This document shows, one piece after another, positions 1 through 13,120 of a stretch of DNA of 64,000 nucleotides. The notes under the pieces were generated by a model. That model had not been told where the DNA came from. It searched no databases and was given only the letters and a program-made list of their open reading frames with translations. The stretch is from Maratus speciosus (Eukaryota; Arthropoda; Arachnida; Araneae; Salticidae), in NCBI GenBank assembly GCA_963932465.1, contig OZ010799.1, positions 159,646,761 to 159,710,760 on the forward strand. Reading direction: 5' to 3'. A program made the translations under genes and the position numbers. Every line of letters starts with the position of its first letter. The stretch's first letter is position 1.

Positions 1-2648
1 TTTTTATTATTTTTTACTTTCATTTTACACCATTTACTATAATTAAGCACAATATTGAGTTGAAAAAAAAATTCAGGCTCTAATGGGTTAATACTGGAAT
101 CGGGCATAAATGAACACAGTTGCGCCATCTTGTGGACGGGGTGATGATCCACATACGCTGGCTTTAAGTGTGACGTCATATATCGCAGGATATCTACCAT
201 CTGCACATATTTTCTAAACATTTAGTCATTCATGGAACCGAATACCGAATTTTGTTTACCACATTTATTGCAAAATAATGGCGTAGAGAGAGGGGGGTCC
301 AGATGCACTTGATACCACGAAGTTTTCTTCGCCTTGTCAGAGACTTTTCAGCTATTAATCAAGGTGAAAAAACTTTACAATTTTAGTGGTGAAGTAAAAA
401 AATAATTAGGCACCTTCCTGTTGTTTAACCCCGTCCGCTACGTGGCGTGCGACCTTCATTGATGTGACCTCTTCCATTTAAGATAGGACACTTATTTATA
501 TCACTTTGATTTAAAGAACTTCTTTGATATCATTAAATGTATCAAATATTTCCTGGATTAAAATACTAATGAAAATTATTGATTAAGGATTCTGGTAGGA
601 GCAAGAAAATTTTCCCTATATAATGCTACATTTGACAATGGTAAATTAGGTTTTTTGAGAAATTAGCAAAAATCAGCATCATAGCAATTTCGCAGGCTCT
701 CCACTTTTTCTTAAAATTCAGATTACTTGATTGTCATCACTTTTTTAAATTAGAAATATTCGTCTTATTTAATGACATATTAAAAAAAATGTGAAAAAGA
801 AATTATTTATACTCGAAGTGTTGGAAAACAAGCTATCCGAAATTGAAAAAAAGTAGCAGACTGGCAACACTGCAGTACAGTGTTAAGAAATTTTACGTGC
901 ATTTTATTATAAAATGTTTGGATACTTATCATCATAAAATTTATTTTTAACGTTTAATGCATTTATGTTTCCTTCATTTTCTAAAGCATACACTTTTATA
1001 ATCGATAAACAATTAAACTGGAAAATACCATTTTCAACAACTGGGATTTTAATCATTTTGTTATTTATCCTCATGAAAATTTAATTTTATGATTTAATCA
1101 ATTTGCATTGTCTTCATTTTCTAAACCACAAACAAAGACGCAGTTTACAAATAAAAAATGCTTCTCGATACATTATTTTTTGAAGGTTCGTATTTCCTAA
1201 TTCTATAAATAAACGGAAATTTCAAATTAACGTTGAAAGAATCCTGCTACTTTGGGTACACATATATTCCATCCCTGAGCACTGTGTAAAGTTATGAATT
1301 ATTTTCTCTAGAAAAGACTTTTTAACTTTCATTACCATCTCATTTTCCAATTTTAAGTGCTATATTAAATTAGAGGGTGTTATTTGTTCGCCAAGATTCA
1401 ACACAGTTTTCTGTAAGCCGTTTAAAGCTTATACATTCAAATTTAGTTTATAAATTCGATTGCTTACAATGATTGTTTTAATGCTTTGCATAACAGAATA
1501 TATACAAAAGTGGAAAGATGTTTTATAATCAATACTAAGTTATCTAATGTGTGATCTTTATAAAAATATAATTAAAAAAGTAATTTCTTTTTCTGACATT
1601 AAGTAAGGCATAGAATAGATTAAAAAAAAAACACTGGTATTAAAATCCAAGCGACTGTATTAACGTTGAAAAAAGTCGCCTACGACAGCTATCGTTATCG
1701 TGTCAACACGTAGGCATATTATTCAGTGGGCGATTCAAAAATTCTTCACTTTTATAGAGTACGTTTCCTTTGGCATGTGCAACAAAATATATACAATATT
1801 TCCTTGGCAAATCCGAAAAAAATTCATTAATCGCTACAAATTGCATAGCATTTACTAAAATTCTTCTTCGTATTGCTTGAAAAAAATTTCCTTTATTTTG
1901 TAGGTGATGGGCGTTAATTCTAGAAGAGCAAGAAGCCAACATTCGAATTTTCATTTATAAAAATTAAATATCCAGTATTTACATAAAAATGATTACTTTT
2001 TTTTTCTTTTTGTATGCTTCAGGGAATTTTTCAGGGCAAATATCAGTATTTGTATGTAGAAAAATAAATCTAGCTTAAAAGCGCGAAATTTAGCCTTTTT
2101 TAAGAGAGACTTTTGATAAAAAATACTGGTACCGAAGAATTTTCTGATCTTATAATTTCAGGACAGGTACGACTCCTGTTTTCTACATAGCACACGTTTT
2201 AACCCTTTATCGGGTAATGGTAATATATTTACCACTTAATTTTTACCACTTAATCCGATCGATTCACACCGGAGTTTTTAGTAAAATATAGCGTTTTTAT
2301 AATACACGTGATGGAAATGTTGCAAGTTTATTTTTTTTCATTTTTCGAATTTTTTCATATCCCTCGCGTTGGAGCTCTACTGTGAGGAGGTCGTATGAGG
2401 TGATTGCTCCTTCGCATGTTATATTTTCGCAATGTTGAATGGCAGGTGGGGCGGTTCGTACGAATAGTCTTATCGCTATTTAAGGCTGTAGTACGGCGTC
2501 AATATTTTTCACAACCATTTCATTTCGAAAGAGTCATTCTTTTCGCGTTGCAACTGCCTATAAAATTTCTCTCTGTCAGATTTTTAATTCGATCCTTTAC
2601 TAAGAGATAGTCAAAACTTTGGTTAAACCAGCGGTTAGATAATAATAT
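1..2648. other. AT-rich intergenic DNA, nothing recognised
   Basis: The stretch is AT-rich with poly-A and poly-T runs. Reading frames are short and show no family motif. No terminal inverted repeats or tandem arrays were found. A weak TTAACCCTTTA-like terminus lies near 2197, similar to the TTAA miniature elements further along, but no partner end is visible. Confidence 0.5.
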
Positions 2649-3749
2649 CCAGATGGGTCATTCCATGTCAGTTCAGGCAGGCATGTAACCCACCATCACA
2701 GATTTTGATGAAACTGCGTGTGTTTGTTCCTTTTATTAAGATATGATTCCCAGTATTTTCTTTTACTCCTTGGTCAAATAGTTTCTGAGAAAAAAATTGT
2801 CAAAATTTTGAAAACTGCCATCAGTTGGCATTCTTGACTGCTCGATTTTCAAATGTAGAATGACATAAATATGATCATATTTCAATATCTATTCCACAAA
2901 TCATCTTCAAATAATTTATGCATAATATATAGGGTACCTATTTTATGAAAAAAAATACTGTTACGCTTATATAACATTTTAAGTGTGTCTAAAAAAATGT
3001 TTAATCTTTGAAGTCGTGATTTTTTTATGAAAAATAATGCATTACCTAAAATAGCATTATTAACAAAAGGCGGTATTTTTATTAAATTTATTTTTTGTGG
3101 GGGATATACTTAAAGGTGTCCTTTACCTGATTATGAAATAAAAGTAGTGGGATTTTGGGTGTTTTTAGTAGTATTTCATATTTAAAAATATTTTGAGGCG
3201 TATTTCAAATCAAATCAAGCAGAGTCATTCCATGTCAGTTCGCCTAAGATATTTAATTCACTGTCACAAATTTCAATGAAACTGGGTATGTTCATAGCTC
3301 ATTTTAAGACAGGATCAAGGAAATTAAAGGTGATTACAAGTAACATATTTTTTAAGATAAAAAAAATATCTAAATTTTGAAATTTTTTTAAAAATGTTTT
3401 TAATGGCAGATCTATATTCAAAGACTGCATTAAAAAAAAGTCATTTCAATATAAAATCACTAAATAAGTTTCAAATAATGTATATGTGACAAATAATGTA
3501 GGCAGATTATTATTTATTGTTGTTTGTCATGTTTAAATGCCAAGAGTGTGTTTAATCTTGTGAATTCTTAAAATCAAGAATTTTGTGAAAAATAATGTGT
3601 TAATCAAAAATTTATTATTAACCGAAGGCAGGCTGTTATTACTTTTTTTAATTGTACGTAAAAATATCTTTTCAATAGTTATAAAATAAAAATAGTGAAA
3701 ATATGAGCAATTTTAACAAAATTTTCATAAAATGTGAATGTTTAATGAT

Positions 3750-5230
3750 AAATATTGAAGCTTTTCATGCTAAGATGTACTAAAATGACTACGATATCGT
3801 GTATTTCTACTCTTGCTTAAATATAATACATACAATAATAAAATAACAAATATTATTTACAGCAATAAAAATTAAATTAAATAGTACCAGTTCCTTTACC
3901 AACACTACATTGCTCAACAGCCGACTTAAAATCAACAGCCCGCACCCTTATTGAAAAATACTTTCAACTGTTCAAATAATAAATAAACTGCATTTAAAAA
4001 TTTTAATATCAACTTATTATCTTAAGACGATAATAATAACTAAACAACATGGTGAATTTATAAATCAGCTTTTAATTGAAAAGTCATGAAATGGTCCCTT
4101 TAAATATTGTTGTTCATCGAGTCAATCAAAACAAATTATATAAAAAAAATAGTGAGCCTAATATGCTGACTGCAATGACACTTCTAACAAAACTAATTAA
4201 TTCATTACCATCTGAAATCAAACCCGAAAGATCAAAAAGAAAAAAAAATCATCTGTAGTGTGAATGTGACATACTCAGTGGTTGTTGAGGTATGTCTTTG
4301 TGACATTTTCACCTGTACTTCAATAAAATATAAACATGTAAGCTTTTTTCATTCATCCAAATTAAGTAAAACAATTATAAAATTTTGTTGTCATTACACC
4401 AGATGTTAAATTTTTCGTTACATACTATTAGATAAGTTCTTTACTTTTAGACATTATTGACATAATATCATAAAATTTGCTATATGTATTTTCTGTAAGT
4501 GTATAAACAATATATATATGCTTTATTAAACATAAATGAATAATTTTTAAATAATTTGTTTGAGAACAGGGATATATATACACACATATATATGTTGAAA
4601 ATCCATCTTTCAGCAATATTGTGATGAAATAAATCAAATTACCGTAATTTCCGGTGTATAGCACGCGGATCATACAATCGTGTTTCGACCCAGAAATTTT
4701 TAAAAATAAAATGTAACTTTTTAGATCACAGTAAATATTGGTCTTCAAATACTGAATAAAATCTCTGGGTCCAAACTGAATTGTTTGATCTGCGGGCTAT
4801 ACACCCGAAATTACGGTACATATCATTAGAAACTGAATAAAGTTACAAAAGTGCAACTTATTAAGTTTTAAATATTTTTTTAGATATAGTTATTTGAAAG
4901 ATATAAATATAATGGATTATGCATTTTTTTGCATATATTTAAAGCACAATACGTCAAAATTTTCTTCAACAGAGTGAAATTTGGTTTTTTTTTTCAATAT
5001 TAGCAGCTCAATGCTAAATTTTCAATATTAACAGCCAAATATGAGTTTAAAGATTAGGACTGTCATTTTGAAAATTTCTATTGTGCGGTGAGGAGCTAGT
5101 GATTTTTCTCTTTTTTGGAAAGGGATAATTGCTCTTCGCCCTAGAAGTTTTACTAAAAAACAATATTGTTTATTTTTTTCCTTAAGAAACGAACATAAAA
5201 GATAATTTGAAAAATAAAATAAATGTATAA
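3750..5230. other. Central spacer of the 4-kb inverted repeat
   Basis: This AT-rich centre lies between the inverted arms. It holds a 60-codon open frame at 4076-4258 (+), rich in Lys and Asn near its end, with an AATAAA signal about 60 bp downstream (near 4321). I recognise no domain in it. It also holds the TA-flanked miniature element at 4640-4818. Nothing else is evident. Confidence 0.45.
4640..4818. mobile_element. Mariner-type MITE with ~32-bp TIRs
   Basis: The left end reads TACCGTAATTTCCGGTGTAT and continues AGCACGCGGATC. The reverse complement of the right end gives TACCGTAATTTCGGGTGTAT and continues AGCCCGCAGATC. The two ends match over about 32 bp with three differences. The TA at each terminus fits the TA target duplication of Tc1/mariner elements. 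At under 180 bp it is too short to code for anything. It is nested in the centre of the large inverted repeat. Confidence 0.8.
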
Positions 5231-6979
5231 ATAAAAATATTTCCAGGGATGATACATTGGATAGGTTTTACATTTGAAAATATTGATAATTTTAAATATG
5301 GTTTAAATACTACTAAAACCAACCAAAATCCCACTATTTTTATTTCAGATCCAGTTATAATGTAGTATTATGTACAATTTAAAATTAAAAAATTAGTCAT
5401 AGAAACTCCGCCTCTGATTGATAAAGATTTTTTAATAATTTCATTATTTTTTGTAAAATATTTTTGATTTCAAAGATTATACAATTTTTTAGACACATTT
5501 AAATATTTTTTAACATTACAGCAATATTTTTTTCATAATCTACATACTTTATTTACCTTGCTTAAATTATTCGAAGAAGATTTCTTTATTAGTTATTGAA
5601 ATATGATTTTATATATAAAATGAGGCCTTTGAAAATTGAACAATCATTAATGGCAACTCGTGGCATTTTTCCAAAATGTTTATAATTTTTTCTCATATGT
5701 TCACTATTTTTATTTTATAACCATTTAAAAGATATTTTTACGTACAATTAAAAAAAAAGCAATAACACCCTGCCTTCGGTTAATAATGACAAAATTCTTG
5801 ATTTTAAAAATTTATAAGATAAAAGACACTCTCAGTGTTTAAACATGATAAAAAACAAGAAATAATAATCAGCTTACATTATTTGTCACATATACATTAT
5901 TTGAAACCTATTTAGTGATTTTGTATTGAAATGACTTTTTTTTTTTTTTTAATGTAATCTTTGAATATCGAACTGTCATTAAAAAAAATTAAAACAATTT
6001 TTCAAAATTTTGATATTTTTTATCTTAAAAAATATTTTACTTAGGATCAAGAAAATTAAAGGTGATTACGTCTTAAAATAAGCTATAAACAAACCCAATT
6101 TCATTGAAATTTGTGACAGTGATTAAATGGCTTAGGGGAACTGACATGGAATGACTCTGCTTGATTTGATATGAAATGCACCTCAAAATATTTTTAAATA
6201 GGAAATACTACCAAAAACACCCAAAATCCCACTATTTTTATTTCAGAATCAGGTAAAGGACATCTTTAAGTATATCTCCCATAAAAAATAAATTTAATAA
6301 AAATACCGCCTTTTGTTGATAATGCTTTTTTTTGTTAATGCATTATTTTTCATAAAAAATTCACGACTTCAAAATTTAAATATTTTTTTAGACACACTTA
6401 AAATGTTATAAGCGTAACAATATATTTTTTTCATAAGCTGCGTACCCTAATTATTGTGCATAAATTATTTGAAGATGATTTGTAGAGTAGATATTGAAAT
6501 ATGATTATATATATGACATGCTACATTTGAAAACCGAGCTATCAAGAATGCCAACTGACGGCAGTTTTTCAAAATTTTGACAATTTTTTTCTCAGAAACT
6601 ATTTCACCAAGGAGCAAAAAAATTACTGGTGATCATATCTTAATAGTAAGAACAAACACATGCAGTTTCATTAAAATCTGTGATGGTGGGTTACATATTG
6701 ATATTTTACTGCCTGATTTGACGTGGAATGCCCCAGATGTACTTTTAAACTCAAGTCGCCTTTCAATTTACCGCACTCATTCCAATGCTATTGACAGCTT
6801 TCGGATTCTTTCTTACTTTCTCACGGACTATCGCTTGGCTAATTATCGCCTATTAGGCTTTTCATCTAAATTAAACTTCCCCATGTATTCCAATGTAACG
6901 GTCATCCCTTGGCAAGATCTGTGTCTTACCCAATATCTATATATCGCCAAAACTTTACGAATGAAAATGTGAAACTGAT

Positions 6980-7273
6980 CACTCTTTGCCTGCTTCTCAG
7001 AATGTAAAGATTAAGTTTTGATTGTGTGTAAGGGGGGTCACTCCCAAGGCACTTATGTGTCTCTTCAAATTTTCATTAAAGTTTCCTTATTACGCTACAA
7101 GTATTAGTGAATCTTCTGGATCTGAGTTTATTGTGTTGTTTGCGCATTCGTACTCCACTACGGAAAAATCTAAAAATCTCATTTAAGTAATTCAAATGAT
7201 ATTTCCATTTACTTATCAATATCTCAAGTTTTTAGGGAAGAAGACTCCCGCAACGAGAAACCTCTCTTTCACA
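6980..7273 (+). mobile_element. Detached 5' end of the Jockey-like LINE
   Basis: These 294 bp are nearly identical to 13121-13415, with only a few substitutions and one G-run indel. They carry the LINE 5' leader and the first 26 codons of ORF1 (ATG at 7196, protein start MIFPFTYQYLKFLGKK). Identity stops abruptly at 7273, after which the frame runs into unrelated sequence. It is a promoter-end fragment left by recombination or an abortive insertion. It is the only second copy of this leader in the window. Confidence 0.75.
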
Positions 7274-7388
7274 AACTTTGGTGCCCAAGGAAGAAGATTT
7301 TTTAAACTTGTAGCTGGGAGTAACCCTCGCTTTTATTCTGCATTTTACAAAAAAATTACGAGACTTCAGATTAATTAACTGCACGGAA

Positions 7389-7927
7389 CATGGAACTATT
7401 AATAAAGAGGAACTGACATATCCTTAAAATAGTGAAGTTTCAACTGTAACCGCTAGCAAAGGGGCTGTTTATCGACGGTGGAAACTCCCACCAGTAGGTT
7501 TATATAGATATTTTAAACTTATTTAAACACCTTATATTTACAAAATTTCAGTCATAAATAGTGGAAGAAACAATTTTTCATTTTTACTGGTAGGAGTTTT
7601 CTTTGGTGGTAGTTAGGCCCTGAGTTTCCGCCATATTGTGACAACCATGGATACAAACCGACAGTTTTATAAGGCATACTGACACAGGTAAAAACAAATA
7701 GAAATTTTTATGACATTTTTGAAAAAAAATTCCATGAATAAGGCGCTTCTTTAAGACGAAATCTTCTATTCAATTTTACTGGTGGGATGCTTGACCTATC
7801 GGTAGTCAGAAACTGAAGAACCGATTACAAAAAGCAGCCGCCATATTGTGACATCCCCCTCAGTTACTTCACTCGCAACTGGTAGACAATACACTATATG
7901 TCTCCTCCTTTTTATTCATAACTCCAT
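7389..7927. mobile_element. MULE-like miniature element, copy 1 (intact)
   Basis: The element begins CATGGAACTATTAATAAAG and ends with a diverged inverted version (TTTATTCATAACTCCAT). It is flanked by a perfect 9-bp direct repeat TGCACGGAA (7380-7388 and 7928-7936). A homologous copy lies at 25619-27869 with its own, different 9-bp repeat. Nine-base duplications fit Mutator-like elements, but no transposase is present, so the superfamily is tentative. Internal landmarks shared by both copies include GCCGCCATNTTGTGACA and ACTTCACTCGCA. Confidence 0.75.
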
Positions 7928-7936
7928 TGCACGGAA

Positions 7937-9780
7937 GGACTAGATGAAAAGACTGTAACTAAGAACAGGTGATTGAGAAACTTTTTCCCCTCCGTTTCAT
8001 CCGGGTTTTTGGGCCCTTTCGTTCGACCTTTAATCACCGTCGTGCTGCTGTGTGATCGACCGTTGGTCAAATATCGCCGCTGTCAACTTGTGAAGTCGAA
8101 AAATATGTTTGTTGTTTCCAGATGCTATATTGCTTCGTTTTCTCCTGCGCTCGCCTGATAAGGATATAAGGAAGCGGGGTTCGCTTTAGATATGGAAAGC
8201 GATGATTAAAGAATTTTCAACTCGTATATCATATGCGCCTGATCGGCGAATTTTCAAGTGTGTTAATTTCCGAATTAGGTCTGTGCGCGCAATGTGTTTT
8301 GTGGATATAAGTGATCAAGATCTGTTTTAAAGTGTTACAAGAAAATATAGTGAATTTCGTAATCATTTTCCATTAATAAATGTGTATACTTACGGGATTG
8401 CGAATGAGATACCTGGTGTGATTTCTGTGAAAAATTTAGTCATCGGTGTTCAAATTGATTGGTGAAATATGTCTCAACAAGTTCGAAAATACAGTTGTCG
8501 CTCCCGTGATGTGATTTTTTTTTTAAATGTCTAGTTTTACGACATTTCTGTGCATTACATGTACATTAAGACTTCACATTTTTGAGCTAAATTGTCAGTA
8601 TGAAAAAAAAAGGAAAAAGAAAATACAGTGAAATAAAAAAAAGGCAATAGATAAATAATGCCAAACAATATCCATGATATAGTTTGTGGATTCAGTCACA
8701 TATAAAACAAATTTTAACAACGAATAGATTTTCTTTAGTTGAGAAAGTGTTTGAAGTTAATGTATTGTATGTTAGTATTTTATTTTATTTTAATGTGGTT
8801 CACAACATTATTGGAGTTATAATTGATTATTTTACTTATGAGGGAATTACTGTATTTTAGTATTTTGTTTTCTTTTTACCCCAAGTTAGTATATCAGGAG
8901 GGAAGTTGTGAAAATTGGTTACCCTTTTTTTACATACATTTTTTTCCCTGCATGGATGTCACTTGTTTAAACTATGCTAATAACACCTTCAGTATATTTA
9001 ATTAGCTTTGAATGACAAGTAAGTTTTCATTACAAGGGTTATGTTTTACCTATGCAGGGTTACATTTATGAAAACTAAAAAAATGGAAATTTATATTTAA
9101 ATTCCAGTATTGTTTTTTATTCGTGTGCCATCAATTATTTGGTTCTTGTGCAGAATATTTTAATTTAACTATATGTGTTTAAATTTTTTTTTTATTTTTA
9201 TCAAAGGTAAGTCTTTTTAAATATAGATAGATGTTCGTTTCCCATTGCTTTAAAAAAAAGGAAAAGTTTAATAATTAAAGCAATCTTGATATATTTTATG
9301 CTTTCATATGTTATCATAATTTTTATTTTGTGCTTATAGTATTATTTCAAGGGTTTTTTTTTGAAAATGTGATGGGTTTATATTTCGTGCATTAAGTTTA
9401 TTAAATTCAAATGTTGTGTCATATAATATGCGACAATTTTAGGTTACCCATATTTTTTCCGAAAATTTGACTTTTCCCCATTTCGCTTTATATTTAAATT
9501 TCACGAATGCATTAGGTAAAAGAAAGAGAAGTGTGTGACAAATAATATTTTTGATTAATTTTGATTTTTTTGGTAATGAGATTTTTTTTTTGTTGTTGTA
9601 AAGTATTCCGAATTGTTCTAGAACCATTATTGATAGCAGTAGTCGCCCATGCATGCCCATTTTAAAAATAAAATTACAGTGTGGTTCAAAGATAATATTC
9701 ACTTCTCCGGTTTACATCATTTTTGTTGAAAAGAACACTTTTAAGAAAGATTTGGATTTCTAATAATTTTTTTTTCCCCA
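7937..9780. other. Non-coding DNA: short GC-richer stretch, then T-rich
   Basis: About 7970-8480 is less AT-rich than its surroundings and has CpGs. A 61-codon open frame at 7973-8158 (+) shows no recognisable domain. From about 8500 the + strand becomes strongly T-rich. Good splice-site look-alikes occur (AAAGGTAAGT near 9204) but no exon can be supported. Confidence 0.4.
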
Positions 9781-11500
9781 ACTTCTTCACAAGTGGTTCA
9801 TGTGTTAGATATTTGGTTAGGTTACACAAAATTTGCTCTTTTTGAATATAATTTTGTTCATTCATATACATACATTTCACTAGTTCATGAGTTTATTTAC
9901 ATATTTTTGTTGAATTTTTTTTTTTTTTTACACATTGTACTTTGCTAACGATCTATTCGACAGTATTTTTTTTTCCTCACAAGTAGTTCATTGAGTATAA
10001 CACATAGTTCATTGTGGCTAGTTTAGAGTTTAACCAGAGTTCATTCACACATTACACGTAGTTCATTGATTTTATTAACCCTTATTCATTACATTTTGGT
10101 GATTAACTCATTAATTATGTAATTGAATCTCACTCGTATGTTATTGTTTTGGGTTATTACACACATACTGTCCGTATATTTTGTTATCAAATGCATAAAA
10201 ATGTTAGTTCATTGGGACATTATTACAGGTAGTTCATGTGGAATAATACAATTTGTTCATGTGTTTCATTTCAGGTAGTTCATGAGTTTGGGGTTTCTTT
10301 TCCCCTCCCTTCACACACATACAGTAAATTTTTTTCTCTCGATATATACTGCATTGTGAAGGATTCTAAAAAAAAAAAATCACTTTTTTTAATATTTCAC
10401 TTTTTATACACTTAGGTACATCTTATTGCTTCACTATATGGCATAAGTGATAATTTAATTCACATTTAACTTTAAAGTTAAAGGTTTGTTTTTTTAGAAA
10501 TTAATTGTGTACTGCTTTATATATATTTTTTCTCATCGGACTATTCGGCGCGCAAGTGGTCGGATGATTAAAAATATATTGTTTTTGTGTGAAAATACTC
10601 TGATGTGGATCGTTTTTGTTTTTTTTTCTTCGCATGTAAAAGACTTTTTTTATCAGAAGGGTACACAGCAACACTGTACACTTTTTACAACATTTACATC
10701 TCTTTAGATATTTTCGGAAATTCGGAATAAAACCTTAGACACTTGTTTATAGTTTTGTTCAAAAGTTGTCTACATATGTTTACATTTTTATCACACAAGA
10801 AGCTTTTCCTGGTCACATTTGTCCTTTTCGCTTTTCTTTACTTAAAAGCACAGTTCTTTGTTTTTTGTTTGTTTGTTTGTTTTAACTTTAGGCTAAGCAT
10901 TTTTGTGCTTGTGATACAATGCTCTTGGTTCCATATGTACACAATGAGTTTGTGTCCATTGTTCATACAACTGAGTTCATAGTTTACACAACTGAGTTCA
11001 TAGTTCATTGAGTTCATAGAAAAAACACTTTACACGAGTTCATAGCATTGTCAATTCTTTGTGTACTTCAGGGACCAATTGCACTACTATTTTTTCTTTC
11101 ATGACAATACTTAGTTCATAGAATTTTTCCTTACACATATTAGTTCATAGTTTGTTTTCTTTCTTGTGATTTGTTTTGCATATTAGTTCATACCAATTTT
11201 GTTTTGGTAGACACTTTAGTTCATTGTAATAATATTTTTGTTAGACACATGAGTTCATAGCAAGTTTCATTCTTTTACACACACTTTAGTTCATTGTATT
11301 ACTTTTACACTAGTCAGTGAAGTACCCCTACACATTATATCTTTGAAATAATTTTTCACTTTTGTTCATTGATATACTTAGATTGCTGTATTCATTTACA
11401 CATGCAACTATGTCGTTGAATTTAACCTTTGTTCACTGACACACATTGCCTCGATACTCGTATACATCGTTAGTTCATTGAGATTTGCTTACATTTTTCC
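9780..11500 (+). repeat. Cluster of dispersed AGTTCAT-like motifs
   Basis: About 25 copies of (T/G)AGTTCAT followed by AG, TG or TTG are scattered over 1.7 kb, nearly all on the + strand. Examples lie near 9883, 9983, 10007, 10060, 10204, 10230, 10277, 10975-11020 (several in a row), 11110, 11141, 11183, 11217, 11252, 11287 and 11470. Spacing is irregular, so this is not a simple tandem array, although 10960-11040 is nearly one. The background is T-rich. AGTTCA resembles a nuclear-receptor half-site, but function is not shown. Confidence 0.6.
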
Positions 11501-13120
11501 TCATAGATATATGCTTGTTTGTTTTTAAACATTGCACACTGAATTAAAAATATTCATTTTTTTTTCAAGTTTTTGAACCTTTGCATATTAACATTCTTTT
11601 TGTATGTTTGTTTTTATGTCTCACTGTACCAGGACTACTTTTAATTTTACATGATACATTGCAACATAAACATTTATTAAACTTTACATTTTGCATACAC
11701 TTAATTTTTTTTTGCTTTTTAATATTTTGTTATGTAATGACATTCTGATGTCACCATCACTTTGTTTAACAACAAAGATTTCTCAGTATATAGGAAACTA
11801 CCTCTTCACATACTATGCATTTTTTTTTTTTTTTAGGCTCATGTTTTTTTTTTTCTTTTCTAGTTTATGTTACACCAGGTTTTCATCATTAAACTTTCTC
11901 ACATTTTAAAAGTTACCAGTTATTAAATTATCGTTTAATTTCTTGGTTCTAAATACCATGACACAGTAATGTCATCATCACTTTGTCTAATTGCAAATTG
12001 ACAGTTTGGCATTTTTTCACAGTTACATAATTTTAATCCTTCACTGATATTTAAGACAACTCTATACTTTTGTAGCAGTTGCTTTTCTCTTTTGTCATAT
12101 GCTTTTTCTACGATCACATAATACATTTTCTTTTCTCAAATAATACTTTTAAGGTGTTTTTTTTTTCGATACACACCACTTTTAAATTATACAAGCCAGA
12201 CGATGTGTTTTAAAAGAAAAAAATTACTTTAGATCACAAATGCTGTTCAGTTGCAGTAAATTGTTAGGAATTTCCTCATCTTTATCCATAGTACAGATCC
12301 TCACTAACGCAGTGTCATCTTGACATATTAATAAGTTAAAACTTTGATAAATAAATGGGCTCACTGCATGAGGTATTTGTAGTTGCTATTAGTAGATAAC
12401 GACTACTACTAAAAAAAAAATAAGAATTTTTTTAAATATTTTATATTTTGATAGTAGACACTTTTGTTTTGTAATTAATGCATATCTTTTGCTCTTCTAA
12501 TCACTGCACTCAGAAATTGTGTTCAATTTGAAATTATAGTTCTATGGTCACACACTTCACTTGTGCTGAGAAACATTCCTGAAGGGGTGCCCCAATTACA
12601 TTTCTGTGCCCATCTATAACGCTTATTCATATTTTTATAAATATTATTTAGCTATTTTACATACTGTATGTTAATTAGTTATATGTTGTGTTTATTTTTT
12701 TGTCCACTTATTTTTATGATCTGAAATGGATCAAGATTTTGAGAAGAATTATAGAGCTTCTTTTAAAGCTTCTCAATACTGGTCATGACAAGCAGTTTCT
12801 AACAAATATTTGCAAATTTATTCATAATGGTACCTTACTTTTAATGTGACGTCACAAAATACAAAACAGGTAAAAAAATTCCTGTTGTTTAATTAATATG
12901 TGCACAAGTACAGTTAAGAATACTGTTTATTAAAACATAGTCTATAAGACTCGTTCACGTGAACCTTTTTGAACTTCTACTGAGCCTTTATAAAAAAAAG
13001 GACATTATGAAGCATATTTAAGTCATGACATATATAATCATATATATATATAGATTTGCAATTTCAAGATATTGTTTTGTATTGTTTCATGTAAAGTTTT
13101 TATTATTTTTTTTGGAGAAG
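11500..13120. other. AT/T-rich intergenic DNA, nothing recognised
   Basis: T-rich sequence continues to about 12200 and then becomes ordinary AT-rich. It has many homopolymer runs, including long T-runs near 11821-11834. No coding region, terminal inverted repeats or tandem array was found. Confidence 0.45.

Larger units (their letters stand above)
2656..6732. mobile_element. 4-kb element with 1.1-kb imperfect inverted arms
   Basis: The sequence from 2656 to about 3740 reappears as its reverse complement from about 5650 to 6732, with scattered mismatches and small indels. The outermost bases match: GGTCATTCCATGTCA on the left, and GGCATTCCACGTCA on the complement of the right end. The 7-mer CCAGATG directly flanks both ends (2649-2655 and 6733-6739), a candidate target-site duplication. 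Each arm holds two diverged tandem units of about 570 bp; the CATTCCATGTCAGTT motif recurs at about 2659 and 3226, and in reverse near 6140 and 6720. A third diverged unit at about 5230-5650 has no partner in the left arm. No transposase is visible. It could be a foldback-type DNA transposon or an inverted satellite cluster. Confidence 0.7.

Noticed and set aside
2404..2610. Possible piggyBac-type transposase fragment on the minus strand
   Set aside because: Only a loose resemblance in one short segment (VKDRIKNLTERNF...); no catalytic residues and frequent stops.
4076..4258. 60-codon frame followed by AATAAA, as a small gene
   Set aside because: No homology recognised, no clear promoter, and its length is within chance expectation in AT-rich DNA; kept only as a remark on the spacer.
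6577..6972. 131-codon open frame
   Set aside because: About the first 55 codons lie in the inverted repeat arm, which has no matching frame in the other arm; no motif.
9041..9210. Exon with good acceptor (TTACCTATGCAG) and donor (AAAGGTAAGT)
   Set aside because: The enclosed sequence has stops in every frame and no coding neighbour.
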